Shown here: positions 24,700 through 35,712 of the stretch, in pieces
Position numbering within the stretch: position 1 is the stretch's first letter
Layout: each line of letters begins with the position of its first letter
DNA from: Pseudopithomyces maydicus
Lineage: Eukaryota > Ascomycota > Dothideomycetes > Pleosporales > Didymosphaeriaceae
Assembly: GCA_026873275.1 (NCBI GenBank)
Contig: JANTUC010000019.1
Coordinates: 1-64,000 of the forward strand
Length of the DNA: 64,000 nucleotides
Direction of reading: 5' to 3'
Program-made: the position numbers and the translations under genes
The notes under the pieces: generated by a model
The model's input: the letters and a program-made list of their open reading frames with translations, nothing else
Databases searched by the model: none
What the model was told of the DNA's origin: nothing

Positions 24700-27600
24700 A
24701 AGTATATACTATAGTTAGAACCTATATATTATATAACGTTAATAGCGGATAAGAGTATAATTAATAATTTAAACTTATAATAGAAAATTAATAAATTAAA
24801 ATTAACCTTAGTAGACGCTAGTAGGTACTACTAAGTTAAAAAGTATAAAAAGGAGAAATATATAACTTATAATATTTCTAATAAATATAAAAAATAGAGT
24901 TATTTATTTTAGAAAGAGGAAGGAAAAGTAAACTTACTTAAATACTAACTCTAGAATTATATAATTAACCTAAAAGAAGGGAAAACGCCACCCTTTAAAC
25001 TATTATATAATAAGTTAAGAAAAGAACTCTAATAAAAAAAGAACTTTATTAAAAAAACCTTAATAAAAAATATATATAAAAATTAAAGTCACCTGCAGCA
25101 AGTCCATTTATATTTATATTTAAAAAAATAAAGAATTATAACTATATATTAATTACTAAGCACTTAACAATATTATAATTAAAAATAAATACCTATTACC
25201 AAATATTATAGAATTATAAAATAGACTTTTAAGAGCTAAAATATTTACAGCTATAGACTTAAGAGATAAATACTACTTTATTAGAATAAAAAAAGATAAA
25301 GAATAAAAAACAGCGTTTAGATTATAATATAACTTATTTAAGTATATAATTATACTATTTAAACTAACTAACGCACCAGTAATATTCCAAGAATTAATTA
25401 ATAATATATTATAGAACTACCTTAATATCTTTATAGTTACCTACCTAAATGATATCCTCGTATACTTAAAGAATAAGTAAGAACACGTAGAATATATTAA
25501 AATTATATTAGAAGCTTTATAAAAAGCCTACTGAAGAATTAAATTAGAAAAATATAAATTTTATATTATAGAACTAGAGTTCCTAAGATATATTATTAAT
25601 ATAAAAAACTTTAGTATAAACCTAAAAAAGATTAAAACTATATAAGTATAGTTAATCTTAAAAACTATAAGAGATATACAAAAATTTTTAAAATTTTATA
25701 GATTTAATAGGCAATTTATTAAAAATTACTTTAAAATTACTATACCTTTAACAGCACTAATTAAAAAGGATATAGTTTTTAAATAAATAGAATAATATAA
25801 TTAAGCTTTTAAATAATTAGTATAAGTAAGTATTAATATACCAGTCCTAATTACCTTTTAAAGCGACAAACTACTATATATAGAAATTAATATAAGTGAT
25901 TTAGCTATTAGAGTATATATAAAGTAAAAAAGAGATAGATAATAATACTCTATTACTTACTATTTATATAAGTTTATTAATATAGAAACACGCTATAATA
26001 TCTATAATAAAGAATTATATACTATTATTAAAGCACTTAAGCACTAGAGAATCTATATATATAAATACTTAAAACTTATAATCTTTACAGACTATAAGAA
26101 CTTATTATAATTTATAATAATAAAAGAATTAATACTATAATAAGTGTAAAAATTAGAAGCCCTTAAATAATATAAATTTAAAATTCTATATATACTAAGA
26201 AAAGAAAATAGATAAGTAAATACTTTAAGTAAAAGAAAAGATCTTATAAAAGATAAAATTAAAATATACTTAGTAATCTTTAAAGAAAATAAAAATAGAT
26301 TGTTAGGACCTATAATAGAACTTAATTAATTAATAATAGTTATTAAAGACGTACTAAAAGAATAATAAGAGGAGGTAATATAATAACACTATAATAACCC
26401 TCTTTATAGATATTCTAGAATTAGTAAAATAATAGAACTAATTTAATAGAATTATAACTTTAAAGGAATTAAGGAAGCTATAATTGTTATAATCACGCAG
26501 GAAGACAGCGGAACGACATCCGGGAATTACGGTACATATATAATTATTAGTCTTAGCGGGAGACGAGAGGACAGGTAGGGTAGCTTATTACTAATACTAG
26601 GATAATTAAGTTAACAGTCACGTAATAATAATCCAAAATAGATAGAGGAGGCTGTCAGATCACACAGAGTATATAACTAGAATCTAAACTAAGACTATAT
26701 TCTTGGCGGATTAGAGATAATCCAACATAAAACCCTAGTAGGGTCGGATTACAATGGTTATAAGAAGTGGAAAGAATAGTATATAGTCTAGGAGGATCTC
26801 TATATATTTCCTATTTTTTATAGTTAATTTTTAACTCCTTATATATCTTCGCATACTTGCTTATAGCTAAATCAAAGCTCTTCTTTATAACTAAGAATTA
26901 TTAATCTTTACAGGAGATAGTTGTCTTACTCTTACTAGTAAGATAGAGATATTTATACCACCTATTACCTAACCATCACTCGACCACTAAATACCCGCAA
27001 AGCTCCTGAGAAGCCTGCCTGCCCTTACACAGACTAGGTAAGTAGGAACCCCTTGTAACAATAATAAACTATATTAAAAAGTGTATAAACTATTAAAAGA
27101 ATAAGTATATAATATATTTAAAGTATAGAGAAATATAAGCCATTAAAATACCTATAATACTATAGGAAGATATTACTATAGATTTTATTATTAAATTACT
27201 AGGATTTATAGACCTAGCTATAAAAGTTAAGTATAATATAATATTAATTATTATAGATAGATTTATAAAATACGCCGAGATAATACCCTATAAGAAGGAA
27301 TATACTATAAACTAGCTAAGATATTTTATACTTAATAGACTTATAAGACACTATAGTATATTAAGGATAATTATTAGCGATAGAGATAAACTCTTTATAT
27401 TAAATTACTAAATAATATTTATAGTACTTATTAAAATAAAATAAAAATTATTAATAGCTTATTACCCGCAGATAGACGGATAAATAGAATATATTAATTA
27501 AATTATAGAAATATACTTATATATCTACTATAATAAGAAGAAAAATAATTAGGTTTTATTATTGTTTTTAGTATAAATAGTATACAATAATAAAGAATTA

Positions 27601-28220
27601 GTAATAACTAGAATTACGCTATACTATATAAATTATAGAAAGTATCTATATCTCTTTAATTAAGTTTTACTAATAGTTATTAATACAGCAGAAGCAGAGA
27701 AAACTATAGAAATTATAAAATAAATATATAAAGAATTATAAGAAAATCTTAAAAAGTTTTAATAATAAATAATCTTCTATATTAATAAAAAATAAAAAAC
27801 AGCACCTCAGCTGAAGAAAAGGAATAAAATATACTTATTTATAAAGAATTTTTATATATAAAAGAAGAAATACAAGAAACTAGATTATATTAAGATTAAA
27901 CTATTTTTTATTTCTAAATAAATATTACTAGTAAATTATAAATTGGAACTACCACTAAATACAAAAATATATTTAGTATTTTATATATTATTATTAGAAC
28001 TAGCAGACTTAGAAATACTAATTTAAATTATCTTCTATTACCAAGCTAAGGAAGAAATAGAATTTAAAATAGAATATATTTTAAATATGCGATATAGCTT
28101 AGGATAAAAAAATAATAAATATTTTATTAAATAGAAAGGATATCCTAATAATAAAAATATATAAGAACTAGAAGGCAATCTAAATAATTATTAATAAAAA
28201 TTAAAAGAGTACTATAATTA
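24700..28220 (+). pseudogene. Chromovirus B pol remnant: RT, integrase, chromodomain
   Basis: At 25256-25480 the plus strand reads DLRDKYYFIRIKK, then LFKLTNAPVIFQELINN and YLNDILVYLKNK. These are the conserved Gypsy reverse transcriptase blocks, with the YLDD motif preserved as YLND. At about 27160-27300 an integrase core is readable (DFIIKL then IILIIIDRFIKYAEIIPY). Near 28080-28190 a chromodomain is visible (YILNMRYSLG, then YFIK*KGYPNNKNI), where the stop replaces the family's Trp codon (TGG to TAG). A solo LTR (26485-27060) splits the gene between RNase H and integrase. Known role: chromodomains direct integration to heterochromatin marks; this copy cannot be translated. Confidence 0.8.
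26485..27060 (+). mobile_element. Solo LTR, family C, inserted in chromovirus B
   Basis: 576 bp, starting TGTTATAATCACG and ending CCTTGTAACA, with the perfect 5-bp duplication ATAAT on both sides (26480-26484 and 27061-27065). No internal retroelement sequence remains, so LTR-LTR recombination removed it. It is much less AT-biased than its host and keeps CpA sites, so it arrived later or escaped most RIP. A RIP-altered relative in minus orientation is at 54603-55225. Confidence 0.85.
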
Positions 28221-28926
28221 AACAAACTGCGGGTTTGGATGTTAGTAAATTTATAAAATATTATAATTTTAGCTTAATAGAGAAACAGAAGCACAGACTA
28301 TAAAAATTAATTAATTAAAACTATAAAAATATACTTAGGTACTTAAGGAAGGAACTAGTATTAATAAAAAATTATTTAATAAGTTTAAGGTTGCCTATAT
28401 TATAGGTAAATAATTTATTAAAGTATCTACTGCAGAATAAGCTAATAATATTATATTTACTACTTTGCCTTCCGTCTCTATATTTATAATAAAATATAAG
28501 ATCTTTTTATAAGTATATTCTTTAGCTTAAGCTAATATTTTTTTATTTTTTAATAATTTAGTAATAATTAACGCTAACTCCTTTTTATCCTCTTTAACCT
28601 TTTTTTATACTCTTTACGAGTCTTATTAAGAGATGCCTACGATATATTAATATAAGGATAATTTTAGTAAATATATTTAGTATATTTTAAGCCTAAATTA
28701 AGTATAATATAATATTTGTAATTTTCGGCGTTGTAGTTAAAATAAGGAGATTCTGCAATAGTATTAATTTAAAGGATTTTATTATATAAATAGAGCTTAT
28801 AAATGGTAGATTTAGTAAGTATATTAACCTATATATTTAAGTATATATTATAGGGCAGACGCTTATATAAGATAAGTAAGTATAATTATATAATTTAAAA
28901 ATAAATTGGTTAAAGGGAGGGAATAA

Positions 28927-29424
28927 TATTATAATTTAAGTTTTAATATAAGGTTATTATATCTTATACCTATTAGTAGCTTACTATAAGGTTAATAATT
29001 TTTATAATTACGCGTTATGCCGCACAATTATATTATAATTATATAATTATATAAGTGCTCTATAATAAGCACCTTATATTTATATTTAATACTTTACTAC
29101 TTAGTAGGGAGCGCTTAATAATAAGCACTTAAAAAAGAGTGCTTAATAAAAAGTAATTTTTAAAAACTGCTTACTAGTAAGCAAGGCTAGTATAAAGTAT
29201 ATAAAAGCCTAAGTATTAACTTAGATATTTATATTTAACTTATTTATTAATTTATTATTTAGATTTACTTAGGCCTCCTTATTAATTTAATATTATTTAT
29301 AATACTAATACTAACTACCCTATTAATTTACTTATATAATTAATAACCTTTCTCCTTTTGTAAGTTGCTCCTGCCTAAGAACTAACCTTAACCTCTAAGA
29401 CTAGCTACCCTCGTGGTCTTAATA
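28927..29424 (+). repeat. 3' LTR of chromovirus B
   Basis: 498 bp, matching 21973-22512 but with only three units of the 14-bp array (AGCGCTT 29110, AGCACTT 29124, AGTGCTT 29138). It ends TCGTGGTCTTAATA before the AGTGT duplication. Confidence 0.85.
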
Positions 29425-29950
29425 AGTGTCTCCCCACTAGACAGCAGAAAAATGTGGCGTATAAAAATTAGTGATTAGGTATTTATACCCCTTAATTTAA
29501 TAGAAACTATAAATAATTTTTATAAATCTTAAAATTATAATAGCTAATATTAAATTATAGGCTTATATTCTTTATTTAATAGAAAATTTAATTAAAAACC
29601 TTAATCTATAATTAGGGTTTATAAATAAGGAATAAAAAACTTCTTAATTATAATTAAAGCTTAGGAAACAGAAAAACCTCTAAAAGAAATTTAAAAAGTA
29701 AGTTAAATAGAGTGAGAATTTAAAAAGAATTAATTTAATATTATTTAATAGTAGCGCAGAAACTAGTTTTATAAAATATTATAATTATAATAAGCTAGAA
29801 TATCTTTAATATAATTATTTAATATTAGTAAAGTTGCCGGAATCTAGTTAAAGGAATTCAAATAAAGCCCTAAATAAAGGCTTATTATTAGAAAAAGGTA
29901 AAATATAAAAGATATAATAATAGTCTCTATTACTTGTATTAATTTAATTA
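29425..29950 (+). repeat. Degraded sequence resuming after chromovirus B
   Basis: This continues the sequence interrupted at 21972. The downstream part (29550-29940) has a plus-strand frame with many stops that looks like a retroelement gag remnant, but there is no diagnostic motif. It ends at a TA dinucleotide where a Tc1 fragment begins. Confidence 0.45.
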
Positions 29951-30540
29951 CAGTAGGGTAACAGATTAAAAGCGTAATCGTTTTTTAATAGTTTTAAAAA
30001 GCTTATAACTCTATTATATAATTAGATAAAAATATGGAAAATTTAATAGAAAAATAGAGAAAATCTAGGAGATTCTTCTAAGACTAGCGGCTAGCTAGCT
30101 TATATAATCTTTTAGGAGGTAGATGTAGTAGTAATTTTAGGGTAAAAAAAGTATAGAATATATTTAACTATAATTTTTTTTAGCGTATAAAATCTAGTTT
30201 TTTTCTTTTATTTTAATACTAGTCTTATACTAATAAGTATATTAAAAAAGCTTTTATTATTTATTAACTAATTTTTTCACAATAATTAATTAAAAAAAGT
30301 TCAATTTCAATAAGATAAATTAAGTATTAAATTTATTTAATACTTAGTATAAGGCCCCTTAGCCTCTTTTAAGTCCATATAATACTAAGGTATAAATAAT
30401 ATACAATTATCTATTATTTCTTATAGTAATTTATTCTACTCTTTAGAAGTAATTCTTTTTAAAGCCTCTATATCTTTATCCGTATTAATATTTGGTAAAC
30501 GCCAATTATAACGTTTATTAACTTTGTGTTTTAAAACAGC
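29951..30540 (-). mobile_element. Tc1/mariner fragment, 3' part only
   Basis: The plus strand opens with the terminal inverted repeat CAGTAGGGTAACAGATT. On the minus strand the transposase C-terminus is readable (VNKRYNWRLPNI .. EIIDNCILFIP .. DLKEAKG), colinear with 35130-35710. Around 30540 the homology stops and Gypsy D sequence starts directly, so the 5' part is missing. Confidence 0.75.
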
Positions 30541-33360
30541 TTTACTGCCTTTAAACGAATTTTAAAAAGTTTTTTTATAATTTAGAACTTTTTAGAACTT
30601 TTTTATTTTTTAAACTTTATTCTAGCTAGTTCGGCTCCTAGGGGTTATATTTATAATAAACTTAGTATAGTATATACTCTATAGAGGCGTGTTTACTATT
30701 ATTATATATATATTTAATTAATAATATTTAAATAGTCTAGTTATTTTATTCTAAACTATAAAAGATCTATAGGTACTATTCTAAAGTTTAATTCTATTAT
30801 TCTATCTACCTATTAGTCTATAAATAAAAAGCTAATATAAAAACCCTTTTTAAATTTAAATAGTAATAAAAGGTTTCTTAGTATCTTGCCTATATTATAG
30901 GTCCTCTATTTAATAGAATTATTTCTAAATTACTATATAATTAGATTACTTCCTTAATCTAGATTTTAATTAAATTATTTCTATCGTAGTCTATTTTAGC
31001 TGGTATATAATATGCTATTTTAAAGAAATAATTTATAATTATAAGAATTATATTAAAAATATTTCTAATAAATATGCTTAGGGGCAAATCTATAATGAAG
31101 TTTATTATGATATACTACTAGAGTTAGTCTAAAATTAGTAAAGAATATAATAATTTATATAATTTATACTTCTTTAAGTTTGCCCTCTAATAGTATAAAT
31201 AATTATAAATATAATTAAATATATTCTTTAATATACCTATTTAGTAGTAGTATCTCTTTACCTACTTTAATATCTTAGTTACACTAATATAATTAATAAA
31301 AACCTATTATAGTACTTTTTAATTATAATAAATCTTTCTTTTATTAACCTTAGCTATTTTAGCTATTTTAGTTTTATAAAAATATTATTTAGTCTATTTT
31401 ATTTTTATAATCTGCCTTTTGGCTCCGCAATAGTTAAATTTTAATTATTTAATTTATTTTATATTAGACTATTAAACTTCTTATTTAATATATTTATTTT
31501 CTAGATATTTAGGCCTTCTTAATTCTCAAAGATCCTATTCTAATTTAATAATCTAAAATTCTTTTTTTAAAAAATTTTATAATTTTTTAAAAACTCTAGT
31601 CTACCCTTCTCTATTTTAAATAAATAATAATTATTAAGACTGCTAAGTCTTTATTCTTTTTAAATAAAAGCTTTATTAAAGGCTTTATAAAAGCTTTATA
31701 ACTCTTTTATTTAGGGGTTTTAACCTTTTTTATATAGTCTAGGCGTCTTAATAACTTATTTACTAAATTTATATCCCCTATTTAGTACTTTATAACGAAG
31801 TTTTACTCTAATAATACTAAATATAACCTAATATAATATAAGTTTAATATTTTTGTCTTTATAAACTATTAAAGGTTATAATAATTAATTAAGAGTTTAA
31901 AATAAAAATCTTAAAGATAATATCTTTAATATTTTATATTTTTAATTATAGCTAGGAGTTCTTAATTATATATATTATAATTGTATTAAGTAGTATCTAA
32001 TTTCTTTAAAAAGAAATGAATTAATTTTTATTTACCTTTTAAGCCTTCTTTTAATACTAATTAATTATAAATAATATTAATTACTCTACCTAATATATTA
32101 ATTTTAAGTCTAATATATTTATCTAGCTTCAAATAAGTAAAAATTAAAATTTTTAAAAAATATCTTTAAGTTTCTAAAAAGCTTTTATAGTCTCTTTTTT
32201 AATATTTAATTATATACTTTTCTCTCTTCTTATAGCTAATTTCTAACGGGCATTATTTAATACTTTTTAAATTAAAATAATTAATAATAGAGTAATTTTA
32301 GAAAAATGCTTAATAAACTATTAATAATAATTTATAAACCTAATAAATACTCTAATATTTTATATATAAGTTAGTTTTAGCTAGATCTCGACTACTTTAA
32401 AATACTTTAAATCTATTTATAGTCCTTTTAATATTATAATAAAATTAAAATACTTAGTAAATCTAGTATACTATTTATACTTCTTTTTATTAATATATAA
32501 CTTTATCTCTCGCAGTCTATATAAGACTGTTTTAATATATTTTATATAATTTTTTTTATTATTTAAAAAGATTAGGATATTCTCTAAATAAGTAATATAA
32601 TTAATATCTAGTAAATCTACTAAAATTTAAAGAATTATATTTTAAAACTAGACTAGGGCATTTATTAAACTAAAAAATATTATTATATATTGAAAATTAT
32701 TATATTTTATATAAAAAGCGGTTTTCTACTTATCTCTTTTTATAATATAAACCTTATAGTATATATCCTTTAGGTTTAATTTTATAAAGACTTTAACTTA
32801 CTTAAATTAGTTTAGTAATTTTATAATTGAGGGTAAAAGTCCTCTATTTTTAATAGTAATTTTATTTAATCCTTTATGATTTATATATAGATATAAGCTA
32901 CTATTTTTCTTTTTTATAAAAAGGATTAGAGCTTTTACTAATAATTTTAAATATTTAATTTAGCCTTTAAATAAGTATTTTTAATATACGTACTTTTTTA
33001 AGGCGTCTAATTCTACCACTAAAAGATTATATAGAGGAGAGAATAAAAGGTTAGTTCCTTTTTTTAATTAAATATTTAAATTACTTACTAAATATACAGC
33101 TAAAACTTTATAGTCCTTTATAAAAGCTATATTAATATATTCTTTATAAATTAGGGGCATTTAGAATACTTTATACCTAACTATACCTATTAGACTAAAC
33201 TTTTTAATTTTATTTACTAAGTATATATATATATCTACTTATAAATTCTTAAAAATATAATTAAAGTCTTCTATATTTTTAAGTTTTATAATATTCTTAG
33301 GTAAAGCTTTTAATTTTATTTAATTTTTAAATAATAACCTTTAGCTTATAATATTAATTA
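30541..33360 (-). pseudogene. Chromodomain Gypsy family D fragment, minus orientation
   Basis: A RIP-degraded pol fragment. On the minus strand near 32570-32640 the reverse transcriptase block reads GLLDINYIIYLENILIFLNN. The same sequence occurs on the plus strand at 35730-35830. The integrase side lies at lower coordinates, and the segment from 30541 to about 30660 is the reverse complement of about 37680-37815. This arm extends further 5' of the RT than the right arm does. Limits are approximate. Confidence 0.7.
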
Positions 33361-33377
33361 TAGAGTTATTTTTAGGG

Positions 33378-33641
33378 TGATTAATAGGTGGGGTCCCTCT
33401 AAACTATAGTTAGGGTTAGGTTGTGGTCGTATAGACCTTAAGTAAGGGTTAAATTAAAGTTATTAAAAAGGGGGTTAAAGTTAAGTTAAAATTAATATAT
33501 AAAAAATTAAAATTAAGTTAGAATAGATAGTGCGTTAGGTTAAAATAAATTATATATTAGATTAGGGTAAATTATGCATTAAATATAAAAAAGAGTTTAA
33601 AAATTAATATTTATGATTATATAGTATACTTATAATAATAC
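33378..33641 (+). repeat. Telomere-like repeat family, copy 1
   Basis: Opens GGGTGATTAATAGGTGGGG, followed by short TTAGGG-like units (GTTAGGGTTAGG, ATTAGGGTAAA). It is the same sequence as the inverted 60300-60595 copy and shares the head with 46536. It ends at the TA where the complete Tc1 element is inserted. Confidence 0.65.
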
Positions 33642-35710
33642 AGTAGGGTGACAGATTAAAAGCGTAATCCAAAAAATAGCTTTTTTTAAAAAATTATAGT
33701 AAATTGAGTATTAGTTTTTATTTTTTTTGAAATATTAAACTTTTAGAAAAAGCTATAAAGTTTAATTTTATAATTAGAAATTACCTAAAAAGGCTTAGCC
33801 TATTTTTTAAAAAATAGTTAAACTTAGGTAAAAAAAAAGACAAAAATTAAAATCCTTGAAATTTTTTTTGAACGTATAAATTTTTAATTTTTTAATTTTC
33901 TAACTTAATATGGTTAGTATAGGTCACGTGACTGAATTTTTGAGACTAGTTTACTAACTAAATAATTTATTAGTATTATAGTTAATTTTAATCCAAAAAT
34001 TACGTAAGCTGAAATCACGTGATTTTTAGTAAGTTTTTCAGTTTATAGTAATATCTTTTTACTTTTTAATTCTAAACACCTATTTCCTTAAAATAGCTCC
34101 AAAATTTTCAAAATTAGAGGAAAAGGTAGAGGAATTATATATTAATAATATACCTATTAATACTATTTTAAATATTATAAAAAAGCCTAAATCGTCTATT
34201 TATAACGCAATTCGTCGAATTAAAGATAAAAAATAAAATAAAAATATAAAAACCCTTAATTTAAATAAAACAAAAAGTGGACCAATTAGAAAAATTTAAA
34301 ATAAAGAAAAAAGGGTTATTAATCGAGACTTTATAAAAAATCCAAAAGTACAAAATAATGAGTTAATATTAATGAATAATTTAGATATTTCAAAACGGAC
34401 GTTACAAAGGTTTTTAAAAGAAGAAGGTTATTCTTATAATACTTCTTTTAAAGAGCCTTATTTAGATAAAAAAATAAAAAAAGTATTTTATATACGCAAA
34501 AAATCAATTAAAAAATATAAAAAAATAGATTTTTCTAAAATTATATTTTCTGATAAGTCAGTAATAGAAAGAGGACATAGATCTAGATAGGAGTATTATA
34601 GAAAAAAAGAAAATCTAAAATGGGTGACGGTTTGGTTTTAAATATTAATAAAGGTACGTAAAATAGATTTTTTAAAAATTTTAGTTTTTTATAATATTGC
34701 TTACTAATTAAAATATAGGGCATGATATTTCGGTTCAAGTTTGGGGCGCTATTTGGATAGGAGGAAGGTCGAATTTAGTCTTTATAAAAGACTCTTTAAA
34801 TAAGACGTCTTTTAAAACAGAGGACTATATTGAAAAAGTTCTTAAAAAAGAAGTTAAACCGTATATTAAACACGGTAAATATTACCTTTTTATTTTACCC
34901 CTTTTTTTAATATATAATAATATATAATTAATATATTATTATATATTAATTTTTTCTTATAAATTTTATACTAATATCTAATTAGGTTGGCAATTTCAAC
35001 AAGATAACTTAAAAATTTATAAAAGTAATAAAGCTTTATGATAGTTTAACTATAATAAAATTAAGCTTTTTACTCACCCAGCTTTTAGTCCTGATTTAAA
35101 TTCTATAGAAAATACTTGGTTTATTTTAAAAAATAGAATTAATAAACGCTATAATTGGCGTTTACCAAATATTTCAAAATCGGAGGATTTAAATAAGTAT
35201 AAAAGAGTTATTTCTGAAGAGTGGCATAAAATACTATAAGAAATAATAGATAATTGTATATTATTTATGCCTTAACGTTATATAGACTTAAAGGAGGCTA
35301 AGGGGTCTTATACTAAGTATTAAATAAATTTAATACTTAATTTATCTTGTTGAAATTGAATTTATTTTAATTAATTATTATGAAAAAACTAGTTAATAAA
35401 TATATAAAGCTTTTTAAATATATTTATTAATATAGAACTAGTTTTAAAATAAAATAAAAAAACTAGATTTTATACGCTAAAAAAAATTATAATTAATTAT
35501 ATTTTATACTTTTTTCTACCCTAAAATCACTGCCAAATCTACCCCCTAAAAGATTATATAAGCCAGCTAGAAGCTAGGTCTAAAAGAATTTTCTAGATTT
35601 TCTCTATTTTTCTATTATTTTTTCATATTTTTATCTAATTATTTGATAGAGTTATAAGCTTTTAAAAACTATTAAAAAAACGATTACGCTTTTAATCTGT
35701 CACCCTACTG
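33642..35710 (+). mobile_element. Tc1/mariner DNA transposon, complete termini
   Basis: 2069 bp bounded by ~29-bp inverted repeats (CAGTAGGGTGACAGATTAAA.. at the left, its complement ending ..CACCCTACTG at the right) and flanked by TA on both sides (33640-33641, 35711-35712), as Tc1 elements are. It encodes one transposase pseudogene with two introns. The region between the left repeat and the gene contains two CACGTG palindromes (33925-33930, 34016-34021). It is less mutated than the neighbouring Gypsy sequences: an uninterrupted 72-codon stretch survives. Confidence 0.9.
34093..35333 (+). pseudogene. Tc1/mariner transposase (DD34E), broken by point mutations
   Basis: A cut-and-paste transposase. 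Translation is readable from codon ATA at 34093 (probably ATG before RIP; APKFSKLEEKVEELY) to a TAA at 35331-35333. An N-terminal helix-turn-helix (TILNIIKKPKSSIYNAI) is followed by the DDE core: first Asp in IIFSDKS, second in FQQDN, and Glu in PDLNSIENTW. The last two are 34 residues apart, the DD34E pattern of Tc1 elements. Two introns are inferred: 34654-34718 (GTACGT, branch TACTAAT, AG) and 34875-34985 (GTAAAT, CTAAT, TAG); splicing them joins the conserved blocks in frame. Several in-frame stops, for example TGATAG at 35039-35044, make it inactive. Confidence 0.82.
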
Positions 35711-35712
35711 TA

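Larger units (their letters stand above)
21973..29424 (+). mobile_element. Chromovirus (Ty3/Gypsy with chromodomain), family B
   Basis: A 7452-bp element (about 6.87 kb without the solo LTR nested in it). The LTRs are 540 bp (21973-22512) and 498 bp (28927-29424). The target duplication AGTGT is perfect (21968-21972 and 29425-29429). A polypurine tract (AAAGGGAGGGAA) precedes the 3' LTR near 28913. Reverse transcriptase, integrase and chromodomain are readable in order on the plus strand. The LTR termini TATTACG and CTTAATA look like RIP forms of TGTTACG and CTTAACA. It is interrupted by many stops and is inactive. Confidence 0.88.
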
